A stretch of DNA of 64,000 nt, taken from the NCBI RefSeq assembly GCF_025947065.1, contig NZ_CP109994.1, positions 4,464,001 to 4,528,000 of the forward strand, in the 5' to 3' direction. The notes under the pieces are model-generated. The model saw nothing but the letters and a program-made list of their open reading frames with translations. It did no database searches and was not told the origin of the DNA. Within the stretch, counting starts at the first letter, position 1. Every line of letters begins with the position of its first letter. Shown here piece after piece: positions 1 through 7,668 of the stretch. Origin of the DNA: Flavobacterium sp. N1736. Its GTDB lineage: Bacteria > Bacteroidota > Bacteroidia > Flavobacteriales > Flavobacteriaceae. The translations under genes were made by a program, and so were the position numbers.

Positions 1-348
1 GATTTCTGGGGTTATGATGCTGAAGAATCACTTTCGACAGAAGATTTGATCGAAGAAAATTACAAAGGAATTCGTCCTGCGCCAGGTTATCCGGCTTGTC
101 CAGATCACTTGGAGAAACCAACAATCTGGAAACTCTTAAATGTCGCAGACGAAATTGGAGTAACCTTGACGGAAAGTATGGCAATGTGGCCGGCATCATC
201 TGTTTCCGGATATTACTTCGGGAATCCAAAAAGTAAATACTTCGGACTCGGAAAAATAAAAGAAGATCAGGTAGTAGATTACGCCAAACGACGTAACGTC
301 TCAACTGAATACGCAAGCAAATGGTTAAACCCTAATATAGCAGACTAA
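1..348 (+). CDS. metH: Cobalamin-dependent methionine synthase, C-terminal end (5' partial)
   Basis: The frame is open from base 1 and ends at TAA 346-348, so this is the 3' end of a much longer gene. MetH transfers a methyl group from methyltetrahydrofolate to homocysteine through cobalamin. The visible part is the C-terminal activation domain, which binds S-adenosylmethionine for reductive reactivation. The signature RPAPGYPACPDH is present, followed by the family's closing segment with SMAMWPASSVSGYYFG. A TTG at 46 is an internal codon, not a start. metF follows 81 bp downstream on the same strand, which fits a folate/methionine operon. A cobalamin-independent MetE lies at 9599-11920, so the strain carries both enzyme types. 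Confidence 0.96.
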   Translation, partial: DFWGYDAEESLSTEDLIEENYKGIRPAPGYPACPDHLEKPTIWKLLNVADEIGVTLTESMAMWPASSVSGYYFGNPKSKYFGLGKIKEDQVVDYAKRRNVSTEYASKWLNPNIAD

Positions 349-352
349 AAAT

Positions 353-428
353 AGTCATAAAGTCAAAAGTCATAAAGTCTCAAAAAGACGCGACTTTCGA
401 CTTTCGACATTCAAACTTTAAGACTTAT
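353..428. repeat. Degenerate AGTC/GACT-rich repeat after the metH stop
   Basis: The spacer between metH and metF is almost entirely made of imperfect AGTCATAAAGTC and GACTTTCGAC units, which are partly complementary to each other. It starts a few bases after the metH stop codon. It resembles in style, though not in sequence, the degenerate repeats that abut other stop codons in this window. Confidence 0.5.
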
Positions 429-429
429 A

Positions 430-1386
430 ATGAAAGTAACAGAACATATAGAAAACGCCAAAGGAAATACATTATTCTCATTTGAACTTATTCCGCCTCA
501 AAAAGGAAAAAGCATTCAGGAATTATACGATAATATTGATCCGTTAATGGAGTTTAAACCGCCGTTTATTGATGTAACGACTTCTCGCGAAGAGTATATT
601 TATATTGATAAAGGAAACGGACTTTTAGATAAAAAGTTAACTCGTATGCGTCCTGGGACACTTGGAATTTGCGCTTCTATAAAACATAAATATAATGTTG
701 ATACCGTACCGCATTTGCTTTGCGGTGGATTTACGCAGGAAGAAACAGAATACATGCTGGTAGATTGTCAATATTTAGGAATTACTAATGTAATGGCACT
801 TCGTGGTGATGCCATGAAAGACGAACAATCTTTTGTTCCTAAACCAGGCGGTAATCATTTTGCTATTGATTTGGTACGACAAATCAACAATTTAAACTGC
901 GGAAAATACCTGCATGAAGTAATGGATATCGATAATAAAGCAGATTTTTGTATTGGCGTTGCAGGTTATCCGGAGAAACATTTAGAATCTCCTTCTTTAC
1001 AATCTGATTTAAAAAGACTGAAAGAAAAAGTAGATGCCGGAGCAGATTATGTGGTTACACAAATGTTTTTTGACAATGCTAAATATTTTAAATTTGTAGA
1101 AAAAGCAAGAGAAATGGGAATCACAATTCCTATTATCCCCGGAATTAAACCAATTGCTGTTCAAAGGCATTTGCAAATTTTGCCACAGATTTTCAGAATT
1201 GATTTACCGGAAGATTTAATTGATGCAGTAGATAAATGCAAGAATAATGCAGAAATCAAACAAGTGGGAATCGAATGGGCAATTCAACAATCGTTGGAAT
1301 TAAAAGCTGCCGGAGTTCCTGTGTTGCATTATTATTCAATGGGGAAATCTGAGAATATTCGCCAGATAGCGAGTCAGGTTTTTTAA
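430..1386 (+). CDS. metF: 5,10-methylenetetrahydrofolate reductase
   Basis: MetF reduces 5,10-methylene-THF to 5-methyl-THF with FAD in the cytoplasm, supplying the methyl donor for MetH and MetE. The 318-residue length is normal for a TIM-barrel MTHFR. The N-terminal FELIPPQKG corresponds to the family FExxPP motif with the catalytic Glu. ALRGDA and the DYVVTQMFFD strand are also characteristic. The ATG at 430 gives a standard N-terminus without extension. It lies 81 bp downstream of metH on the same strand, so co-transcription is likely. No terminator is seen immediately after it; a REP-like inverted pair follows instead. Confidence 0.97.
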   Translation: MKVTEHIENAKGNTLFSFELIPPQKGKSIQELYDNIDPLMEFKPPFIDVTTSREEYIYIDKGNGLLDKKLTRMRPGTLGICASIKHKYNVDTVPHLLCGGFTQEETEYMLVDCQYLGITNVMALRGDAMKDEQSFVPKPGGNHFAIDLVRQINNLNCGKYLHEVMDIDNKADFCIGVAGYPEKHLESPSLQSDLKRLKEKVDAGADYVVTQMFFDNAKYFKFVEKAREMGITIPIIPGIKPIAVQRHLQILPQIFRIDLPEDLIDAVDKCKNNAEIKQVGIEWAIQQSLELKAAGVPVLHYYSMGKSENIRQIASQVF

Positions 1387-1395
1387 GCGTAATAT

Positions 1396-1480
1396 TGTCC
1401 TTGCGAGGAACGAAGCAATCTCACGCTGCATATTCTTTGTGTTTTTGTTAGTGTGGTTGCTTCGTTCCTCGCAATGACAA
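1396..1480. repeat. REPIN-like inverted pair of a dispersed repeat
   Basis: The left arm at 1396-1424 contains GCGAGGAACGAAGCAATC. The right arm at 1451-1480 carries the complement, with GATTGC replaced by GGTTGC. The arms flank about 26 bases, so the transcript can fold into a long hairpin. The same unit recurs at 1500-1530, 26745-26773, 38646-38673 and 38711-38736. The paired, intergenic, inverted layout is typical of REP or REPIN elements. Confidence 0.75.
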
Positions 1481-1499
1481 ACCTGATGGATAATTATTA

Positions 1500-1530
1500 G
1501 TGTGGTTGCTTCGTTCCTCGCAAGGACAAA
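1500..1530 (-). repeat. Single copy of the GCGAGGAACGAAGCAATC-type repeat
   Basis: A third copy stands in the same orientation as the arm at 1451-1480, with one change (CAAGGAC instead of CAATGAC). It lies immediately upstream of the methyltransferase gene and supplies a spurious GTG start that would extend that reading frame. Confidence 0.75.
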
Positions 1531-1555
1531 CAGCTTGGAATTTAAATTTAAGTTT

Positions 1556-2212
1556 ATGAAAAAAGAAGAATTACAAGCGATAGCTTCTCAGCTTAAAAAT
1601 CCAACGGGAGAAAAAGGAATTGAAATGGCAAACATGATGCATGAAACTAACATCAACATGACGCGTCATTCGATTCAAAATCTACATATAGAATCAGGAA
1701 ATACAATTTTAGAATTAGGTCACGGAAACTCGGGACACGTAGAATTTATTTTCGAACAGGCTGAAAACATTAAATATTACGGACTTGAAATGTCTGAATT
1801 AATGTTTCAGGAAGCACGCCGGATTAATAGAAATTTTGTCTCTCAAAAACAAGCTTTCTTTACATTATATGATGGAAATAAGATTCCGTTTCAAGACAAT
1901 TTTTTTGATAAAATATTTACCGTAAACACCATTTATTTCTGGCTTGAACCTGAAAAATTACTTTCAGAAATAGACAGAGTTTTAAAACAAAAAGGTATCT
2001 TTTGTTTAACATTTGCCGAAGAAAGTTTTATGAAACAACTTCCTTTTACACAATACGAATTTGAACTTTACAGCACTGAAAAGGCTGAAAATTTAGTTCA
2101 AAAAACGACTTTCAAAATCATCAAAAAAGAGACTTTAACCGAAAAAGTAAAAACTAGAACCGGAGAATTGGTCGATAGAGATTTTACTACTTTGGTTTTA
2201 AAAAGAGACTAG
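1556..2212 (+). CDS. Class I SAM-dependent methyltransferase (Methyltransf_11 type)
   Basis: This 218-residue protein has a Rossmann-type methyltransferase core. ILELGHGNSGH is motif I (the SAM-binding glycine-rich loop), YGLEMSE supplies the acidic ribose-binding residue, and FDKIFTVNTIYFW plus LKQKGIFCLTF are the later strands. The substrate cannot be read from sequence. The ATG at 1556 is preferred over a GTG at 1502, because the extra 18 residues would be encoded by a dispersed repeat. It stands alone: metF upstream is separated by repeats, and a strong inverted repeat follows. Its presence is not evidence for a role in methionine metabolism. Confidence 0.85.
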   Translation: MKKEELQAIASQLKNPTGEKGIEMANMMHETNINMTRHSIQNLHIESGNTILELGHGNSGHVEFIFEQAENIKYYGLEMSELMFQEARRINRNFVSQKQAFFTLYDGNKIPFQDNFFDKIFTVNTIYFWLEPEKLLSEIDRVLKQKGIFCLTFAEESFMKQLPFTQYEFELYSTEKAENLVQKTTFKIIKKETLTEKVKTRTGELVDRDFTTLVLKRD

Positions 2213-2241
2213 CAAGATTAAATCTATTAGTAAATATTTTT

Positions 2242-2303
2242 TGCCACAGATTAAAAGATTATCACAAATTAAAAAATCATTTATAATCTTTTAATCTGTG
2301 GCA
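2242..2303. repeat. Inverted repeat with CCACAGATTAAAAGATTA arms
   Basis: Perfect 21-bp arms at 2242-2262 and 2283-2303 flank a 20-base AT-rich loop. The arm begins TGCCACAGATT, a unit seen again after the Lrp gene at about 12543. The right arm is followed by ATTAAAAAAA, so it could stop transcription leaving the methyltransferase gene, but the U-tract is poor. It is best called a dispersed palindromic repeat. Confidence 0.6.
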
Positions 2304-2402
2304 TTAAAAAAACCGACAAACCAATTTTAGCACTCTTTTTTTGAGTAATTTAATTGATTTTTATTTCAAGTTTCTATTTCTGAATCGTAATACTTTAAAT
2401 TT

Positions 2403-3626
2403 ATGGAAGTTAAAAAGATCAATTTTCTAAAAAGCTACAGCAGCATTCTATTACTTCTTGGCGGTATCATAATCGGAAGTATTCTCGGATTAGTTTTTAA
2501 GGAAAAAGTTGAGGTTATAAAGCCTCTGGGAGATATATTCCTAAACTTACTTTTTACAGCAATTATTCCGTTGATTTTTTTCACGATTGCTTCTTCCGTT
2601 GCCAATTTAGAACAATCGGAAAAACTCGGAAAGCTTTTTATTATCATGATGGCTGTTTTTTTAGGAACAATCCTGATTTCAGCAATTGTAATGATTGTCG
2701 CTGTTTATATTTTCCCTATTCATCAAAGTATTATTGTATCTAAAATCCCATTGGAAACTATTGAGTCAGAAAGTATTGGTGCACAAATTGCAAAATTAGT
2801 TACGGCAAATGATTTCTTCGAATTATTATCGAGAAAAAGCATGCTGGCGCTTATTATATTCTCTTTTTTAGTTGGTTTTGCAAGTTTGCAATCCGGAGAA
2901 AAAGGAAGCAGTTTTAGAAGCTTTTTAGATTCAGGAAATGAAGTAATGAAAAAGCTTTTAGGTATTATTATGAAATTAGCTCCCGTAGGATTAGGCGCTT
3001 ATTTTGCTTATCAGGTTGGCGTTTTCGGGCCTCAATTATTTGGTGCATACGCTAAACCATTAGGCGTTTATTACGGAGCTTGTATTTTTTATTTCTTTGT
3101 TTTTTATAGTATATACGCTTTTATATCAGGAGGAAAACGTGCTTTTGTTGTTTTTTGGAGCAATAATATTACACCTTCACTAACGGCAGTAGGAACTTGC
3201 AGCAGCATTGCCACGATTCCTGCAAATCTGGATGCGGCGGAGAAAATGGGAATTCCAAAACATGTACGAAATCTGGTTATTCCGCTTGGAGGACCATTGC
3301 ACAAAGACGGTTCCAGCATGTCATCTATTTTAAAAATTACGGTTTTGTTTGCCATGTTTGGAAAAGATTTTACAGAACCTTCAACGATACTTTTGGCTTT
3401 AGGCATTACTGTAATTGTATCTATTGTAGAAGGCGGAATTCCAAACGGAGGTTATATTGGTGAAATTTTAGCGATAACTGTTTACGGTTTGCCAATGGAA
3501 CAAGCCTTGCCTGTAGCCATGATTTTAGGAACTCTTGTTGACCCAATTGCCACTTTATTAAACGCAAATGGCGATGTAATTTGTTCGATGATGGTTTCGC
3601 GGTTTTCTGAAAAAACAAAATGGTAA
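2403..3626 (+). CDS. Dicarboxylate/amino acid:cation symporter (DAACS family)
   Basis: A 407-residue inner-membrane carrier of the glutamate/aspartate-type sodium or proton symporter family (SDF). It shows about eight hydrophobic helices and the family's re-entrant region: TCSSIATIPA stands where SSSAATLP is usual, followed by NLVIPLGGPLHKDGSSM. In most members this last segment reads NMDGT and supports cation binding. Here HKDGS replaces it, so coupling or substrate may differ. It lies 33 bp upstream of a PLP decarboxylase on the same strand, suggesting uptake of an amino or dicarboxylic acid that the enzyme uses. The ATG at 2403 fits the family N-terminus. Confidence 0.88.
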   Translation: MEVKKINFLKSYSSILLLLGGIIIGSILGLVFKEKVEVIKPLGDIFLNLLFTAIIPLIFFTIASSVANLEQSEKLGKLFIIMMAVFLGTILISAIVMIVAVYIFPIHQSIIVSKIPLETIESESIGAQIAKLVTANDFFELLSRKSMLALIIFSFLVGFASLQSGEKGSSFRSFLDSGNEVMKKLLGIIMKLAPVGLGAYFAYQVGVFGPQLFGAYAKPLGVYYGACIFYFFVFYSIYAFISGGKRAFVVFWSNNITPSLTAVGTCSSIATIPANLDAAEKMGIPKHVRNLVIPLGGPLHKDGSSMSSILKITVLFAMFGKDFTEPSTILLALGITVIVSIVEGGIPNGGYIGEILAITVYGLPMEQALPVAMILGTLVDPIATLLNANGDVICSMMVSRFSEKTKW

Positions 3627-3659
3627 AATAGAACTGACATCTACTTCAAAATAAAAAAA

Positions 3660-5069
3660 ATGAATACATTATTACAACAGGATTTAAACGATTTTGAAAA
3701 TATACTTGACAAAGCAAAACAACAGGGAATTGATTTTTTAAATAGGCTTGAAAATATTCCAACTTCCAATAAAAATTCAATTGATCCAACCCGCGGTTTA
3801 AACGAATTAGGTTTAGGTTCAATAGAAGCATTGAAGGAATTTAATGAACGATTAGCACCATTAATGGTTGCTTCTGCCGGCCCGAGATATTGGGGATTTG
3901 TTACCGGAGGATCAACTCCTGCTTCAATTGTGGGCGATTGGCTGGCTTCGGTTTATGATCAAAATACACAGGCTATAAAAGCTCAGGGTGGAGTTTCTGC
4001 TTTAATTGAATTTGAAACCATCCATTTATTATTGCAATTATTACAATTGCCGGATTCTTTTTTAGGAGGTTTTGTAACCGGAGCAACGATGTCTAATTTC
4101 ACTTGTTTAGGCGTAGCCAGACAATGGTTTGGAAAACAATTTGGAAAAGATTTTGCTAAAAACGGAATTTCAGAACCAATTAATATTCTAACGGCAACGC
4201 CACATTCTTCGTCGATAAAATCATTGGCAATGTTAGGAATTGGAAGCAATAATTTCACCACAATTAAAACAATTGAAGGCAATCGTGAAGCAATTGATGT
4301 GGTTGATTTAGAAAATAATATCAAAAGTTTAGATGGAAAACCTTTTATCTTAATTTCAAGTGCGGGAACAGTAAATACAGCTGATTTTGATGATTTTAAT
4401 GCTATTTCAAAACTAAAAGAAAAATATAATTTCTGGTGGCACATTGATGCTGCTTTTGGCGGATTTGCTGCTGTTTCGGATAAATTTAATCATTTTGTTG
4501 ACGGTTGGCAAGGCGCAGACAGTATTACAATTGATTGTCATAAATGGTTGAATGTGCCTTATGAAAGTGCTTTTTATTTGATTAATAAACAACATGCAAG
4601 TTTACAAATAGAAACCTTTCAGAATTCGAATGCGCCATATTTAGGAAATCCGTTAGAGAATTTTAATTACCTGAATGTGCTGCCTGAAAATTCGAGACGT
4701 TTAAGAGCTTTACCGGTTTGGTTTTCTTTACTGGCTTATGGAAAAGATGGTTTTAAGGATATTGTAGAAAACAGTGTTTCGATGGCGCTGCATTTTGGAA
4801 ATGAACTTATCGAAGATGGAAATTTTGAGTTAATGGCACCAATTCGACTGAATAATGTTTGTTTTACTTTAAAAGGAGATCATAATCAGGAAAAAATAGC
4901 TCAATTTTTTACGGCGCTTAACGATCGCGGTAAAGTGTTTATGACGCCAACTGTATATCGAAATCGTAAAGGAATCAGGGCTTCGTTTGTAAACTGGCGA
5001 ACGACAGAAAATGATATTAAAATAGTTATAGAAGAAATAAAAGCTGTTTGTTTGGATTTGAAGATTTAA
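3660..5069 (+). CDS. PLP-dependent group II amino acid decarboxylase family protein
   Basis: A cytoplasmic 469-residue fold-type I PLP enzyme of the aromatic amino acid/glutamate decarboxylase group. HSSSIKSLAMLGIG carries the histidine that stacks on the cofactor. WHIDAAFGGF carries the aspartate that pairs with the pyridine nitrogen. SITIDCHKWLN carries the Schiff-base lysine (Lys295). The substrate is not determined by these motifs. It probably shares an operon with the symporter 33 bp upstream, and the pair could act in amino acid catabolism or acid tolerance. A hairpin terminator follows at once. Confidence 0.88.
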   Translation: MNTLLQQDLNDFENILDKAKQQGIDFLNRLENIPTSNKNSIDPTRGLNELGLGSIEALKEFNERLAPLMVASAGPRYWGFVTGGSTPASIVGDWLASVYDQNTQAIKAQGGVSALIEFETIHLLLQLLQLPDSFLGGFVTGATMSNFTCLGVARQWFGKQFGKDFAKNGISEPINILTATPHSSSIKSLAMLGIGSNNFTTIKTIEGNREAIDVVDLENNIKSLDGKPFILISSAGTVNTADFDDFNAISKLKEKYNFWWHIDAAFGGFAAVSDKFNHFVDGWQGADSITIDCHKWLNVPYESAFYLINKQHASLQIETFQNSNAPYLGNPLENFNYLNVLPENSRRLRALPVWFSLLAYGKDGFKDIVENSVSMALHFGNELIEDGNFELMAPIRLNNVCFTLKGDHNQEKIAQFFTALNDRGKVFMTPTVYRNRKGIRASFVNWRTTENDIKIVIEEIKAVCLDLKI

Positions 5070-5085
5070 TAACATTTCCGAATAC

Positions 5086-5125
5086 AACAAAAAAGCCCGT
5101 TTAAATATAAACAGGCTTTTTTGTT
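5086..5125. terminator. Bidirectional intrinsic terminator between convergent genes
   Basis: AACAAAAAAGCC and GGCTTTTTTGTT form a 12-bp stem, with further GTTT/AAAC pairing inside after one mismatch. A T-run lies on either strand, so it can end both the decarboxylase gene (+) and gldA (-). Confidence 0.85.
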
Positions 5126-5128
5126 AAA

Positions 5129-5186
5129 CCGAGACTGTAAACTGAGACTGTAAACTGAGACTGAGACCGAGACTGTAAACTGTAAC
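5129..5186. repeat. Degenerate GAGACTGTAAACT tandem repeat abutting the gldA stop
   Basis: About five imperfect copies of GAGACTGTAAACT fill the space between the gldA stop codon (TAG, 5187-5189 on the minus strand) and the terminator. The same motif family occurs at 45677-45774, again exactly between a TAG stop and a terminator, and more loosely at 28515-28580. Confidence 0.75.
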
Positions 5187-6083
5187 CTACTTAGTAATTT
5201 CTCTAAAAACAGCTTCCAGATTTTTATTTTTTTGATTTAATTGTAATGTTTTAAGTCCGTTTTCGTTGGCAAAATCAAAGATAGCCGGACGCATATCTTT
5301 CTCTGCAACAAAAGTTAATTCCCAGGTCATATCGTGGATATTTTTGTATGAAGTAATATTTTCAAGTTTAGCCAAAAGCTGTTCCTGTATTTGATAATCA
5401 AATTCAACTTCAATAACTTGTTCTTTATTTTCAGAAATTAAATGATCTAATTTTTTATCGGCTACAATTTGTCCTCTGTCAATAATTATGACACGATCGC
5501 AAATAGCCTCAACTTCCTGCATAATATGTGTGGAAAGAAAAACCGTTTTATCTTTTCCAACATTCTTAATTACATTTCGAATTTCCATTAACTGATTCGG
5601 ATCCAGACCAGTAGTTGGTTCATCCAGAATTAATACATCCGGATTGTGCAATAAAGCATTTGCAAGTCCTACACGCTGGCGATATCCTTTAGACAATTGA
5701 CTTATTTTTTTATGGCTTTCCGGTGTCAGTCCTGTCAGTTGAATAACTTCTTCAATTCTTGATTTGTCAACATGATAAACATCGGCATTAAAAGCCAAAT
5801 ACTCACGAACATACAAATCCAAATACAACGGATTATGTTCTGGTAAATAGCCAATAGAAAGTTGAACTGCCTTTGTGTTTGTCATGACATCGTGACCATT
5901 TACAAGGGCTGAGCCATTATCTGCAAGTAAATAAGTGGTCAAAATTTTCATCAAAGTAGATTTTCCAGCGCCGTTTGGCCCTAAGAATCCTACGATTTCT
6001 CCTTTCTCAATTTTAAAAGAAATTTCATTAAGCGCTTTTTGCGTACCGTAACTTTTTGATATGTTGTTTACTTCTATCGACAT
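5187..6083 (-). CDS. gldA: Gliding motility ABC transporter ATP-binding subunit GldA
   Basis: A 298-residue ABC ATPase of the ABC-2 type. Walker A is GPNGAGKS (residues 35-42), the signature region is LSKGYRQRVGLANALL, Walker B is VLILDEP, and the switch histidine is in STHIMQ. The length, start and the C-terminal domain after the ATPase match GldA of gliding flavobacteria. With GldF and GldG (not in this window) it forms a transporter needed for gliding in Flavobacterium johnsoniae. It is a lone minus-strand gene. A TACTTTTG -7-like element lies at 6100-6107, about 16 bp upstream of the ATG. Its stop is followed directly by the GAGACTG repeat. Confidence 0.9.
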   Translation of the reverse strand: MSIEVNNISKSYGTQKALNEISFKIEKGEIVGFLGPNGAGKSTLMKILTTYLLADNGSALVNGHDVMTNTKAVQLSIGYLPEHNPLYLDLYVREYLAFNADVYHVDKSRIEEVIQLTGLTPESHKKISQLSKGYRQRVGLANALLHNPDVLILDEPTTGLDPNQLMEIRNVIKNVGKDKTVFLSTHIMQEVEAICDRVIIIDRGQIVADKKLDHLISENKEQVIEVEFDYQIQEQLLAKLENITSYKNIHDMTWELTFVAEKDMRPAIFDFANENGLKTLQLNQKNKNLEAVFREITK

Positions 6084-6099
6084 GAGTATTTATTTGCTA

Positions 6100-6107
6100 C
6101 AAAAGTA
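6100..6107 (-). promoter_or_regulatory. -7 element (TACTTTTG) upstream of gldA
   Basis: On the minus strand this reads TACTTTTG, matching the Bacteroidota TAnnTTTG consensus, about 16 bp before the gldA start. No good TTG -33 element is seen at the usual spacing. Confidence 0.4.
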
Positions 6108-6228
6108 AACAGAAATATGCTCGTTTACTACATTTTTGACTTTTTAAGAAATCATAAAAAAAACTTAACGTTTGGCTGTAACGGCATCGTTATTGTTAAA
6201 GAGTTATTAAATTTAAAACAAAAACAAA

Positions 6229-6807
6229 ATGAAAAAAATGTTAGTTATTGCTGCATTAGCTGTAGTAAGCTTTGCAAATGCACAAAAAGGGACAGTCTTA
6301 GTTGGTGGAAGTATTGGTTATTCTTCAGAAACCAGAACTCTTGGTAATAACGAAGTAAAAAACAATGAATTTGATTTTTCTCCTAAAGTGGGTTACCAAT
6401 TTCACGAAAGCTGGACAGTTGGAGCTGAGGCTTCTTTTGGTTCTTCTAAAACAGAACAAGGAGCTAACGAAGATAGATTTAATACAACTAAATTAGGTGC
6501 ATTTTTACGTTACACAATGCCGTTGAATCCAACTTTTTCATTCTTTGCAGAATTAGGATTAGGTTATCAGGCTGAAAAAGACAAAACGTATACAGGACCA
6601 ATTACTACAACTGCTAAAGGTGATGGTATGTATGTGGGTGTAACACCAGCTCTTTTTATTGACATGAAAAAAGGTTTTGGTTTAAACTTTAATATTGGTG
6701 GTTTAAACTACGGAACTATTAACTACGATAACAACGGACCAGAATACAAAAACTTCGATTTTAATTTTGGTAGAACATTTAATATTGGGGTTTCTAAAAA
6801 TTTCTAA
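6229..6807 (+). CDS. Small outer-membrane beta-barrel protein (porin-like)
   Basis: A 192-residue protein with a clear signal peptide ending at ANAQ (residues 1-19). Alternating hydrophobic strands, glycine- and aromatic-rich, follow (GGSIGYSS, VGYQFHESWTVGAEA, FFAELGLGYQA). It ends in phenylalanine (GVSKNF), as outer-membrane barrels often do for BAM recognition. It matches the general OMP_b-brl fold of about eight strands. The function is unknown, structural or surface-related. It is monocistronic: gldA diverges upstream and a strong terminator follows within 30 bp. The ATG at 6229 is fixed by the signal peptide. Confidence 0.85.
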   Translation: MKKMLVIAALAVVSFANAQKGTVLVGGSIGYSSETRTLGNNEVKNNEFDFSPKVGYQFHESWTVGAEASFGSSKTEQGANEDRFNTTKLGAFLRYTMPLNPTFSFFAELGLGYQAEKDKTYTGPITTTAKGDGMYVGVTPALFIDMKKGFGLNFNIGGLNYGTINYDNNGPEYKNFDFNFGRTFNIGVSKNF

Positions 6808-6832
6808 TCTTAAATTATATATTCAATTTGAG

Positions 6833-6864
6833 AAAAGCATTCGCCGCGGCGAATGCTTTTTTTT
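6833..6864 (+). terminator. Intrinsic terminator after the outer-membrane protein gene
   Basis: AAAAGCATTCGC and GCGAATGCTTTT pair as a 12-bp stem around CGCG, followed by a T-run. Confidence 0.9.
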
Positions 6865-6931
6865 GTTTTATAAAGATTCTTTTGAAATTATATTTTTCAA
6901 TTGTCTAGCATTAATTTACTAACTGAAATTT

Positions 6932-6971
6932 ATAACAATCTATCTTATGTTTTTATAAGATAGATTGTTAT
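6932..6971. repeat. Perfect 17-bp stem-loop beside a micro-ORF
   Basis: The arms 6932-6948 and 6955-6971 (ATAACAATCTATCTTAT and its complement) are perfect, with a 6-base loop. It starts 7 bases beyond the stop codon of the candidate 17-codon minus-strand ORF. The T-run on the plus-strand side is weak and absent on the minus strand, so it may stabilise RNA rather than terminate it. Confidence 0.55.
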
Positions 6972-6978
6972 ATTTTAA

Positions 6979-7032
6979 TTAAGCGCATTGTTCTGCGATC
7001 CAGATCATCATTGCAAGAATAGCCTTTGTCAT
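6979..7032 (-). CDS. Candidate micro-ORF, 17 residues (MTKAILAMMIWIAEQCA)
   Basis: The short reading frame runs from ATG to TAA in a stretch visibly richer in G and C than its AT-rich flanks. The peptide has a basic start, a hydrophobic middle and a Cys-Ala end. A perfect hairpin follows 7 bases later. It lies about 195 bp from the start of an XRE regulator that reads the other way, so it could be a signal or leader peptide, but this is inference. No clear promoter was found upstream. Chance is a real alternative for an ORF this short. Confidence 0.3.
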   Translation of the reverse strand: MTKAILAMMIWIAEQCA

Positions 7033-7227
7033 GATATATAATTTTATAAATTAATAATTTTCAAGAAGTCGTCAATTGCCTTTTTGAATATTGTAAATTT
7101 GATATTATTACAAGGGTATTAAGTAGTATAAATCGCATATTATTTGCTTAATTCGCATTTGCTTATGCATTAAATGTATTACTATTCTTATAATTTATTG
7201 CTATATTAGCTTAAAAGTATACATATA

Positions 7228-7611
7228 ATGCAAACAGAAATTGTAATTAAAATAAAGAAAATCCGTCTGGAAAGAGGATTGTCTATACAAGACATGGCAG
7301 ATAGACTTAATATAGATTTTTCTGCATATTCACGTTTGGAGTCGGGTAATACATTTACTTGGGGTAAATACTTAGAAGATATTTTAATAATCTTTGATAT
7401 AACACCTGAAAGTTTTTTTAAGGGCATAATAGGGAAGAAAAATATTAGTGATAAACGTGATTTATTATCAGATAATTTGTCTTTTGAAAAATTTCATGTC
7501 GAGTATAAAGAAAAGGTAAAAAAAATTGAGGCTTTATATGAAGGCAGATTAAAAGATAAGGATGAGATGATAGAACAATTAAAAAACTTTAATAAAAACT
7601 CAAAAGAATAA
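7228..7611 (+). CDS. XRE-family helix-turn-helix regulator with coiled-coil tail
   Basis: A 127-residue protein. Residues about 6-62 form a Cro/C1-type HTH (IKKIRLERGLSIQDMADRL, then YSRLESG as the recognition end). The tail, about residues 85-125, is charged and heptad-like (KEKVKKIEALYEGRLKDKDEMIEQL) and probably dimerises. It would bind DNA in the cytoplasm; the target is unknown. It stands alone in an AT-rich accessory-looking stretch. A second XRE protein with the same HTH-plus-coiled-coil plan is at 8590-9000, though the two are not close in sequence. Confidence 0.8.
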   Translation: MQTEIVIKIKKIRLERGLSIQDMADRLNIDFSAYSRLESGNTFTWGKYLEDILIIFDITPESFFKGIIGKKNISDKRDLLSDNLSFEKFHVEYKEKVKKIEALYEGRLKDKDEMIEQLKNFNKNSKE

Positions 7612-7668
7612 ACTCTTTTTATGAGCTTTTATTAAAGTTTTAAAACAGAATCAGTCTTAATCTATTTG

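Noticed and set aside
1502..1555. GTG start that would extend the methyltransferase by 18 residues
   Set aside because: The extra codons lie wholly within a dispersed repeat and give an N-terminus unlike the family. The ATG at 1556 is better.
3104..3406. 100-codon frame antisense to the symporter gene
   Set aside because: It is a shadow of a well-supported gene on the other strand, with no family signal of its own.
5129..5186. Possible CRISPR array in the GAGACTG repeats
   Set aside because: The units are too short, too irregular and have no unique spacers. No cas gene is in the window.
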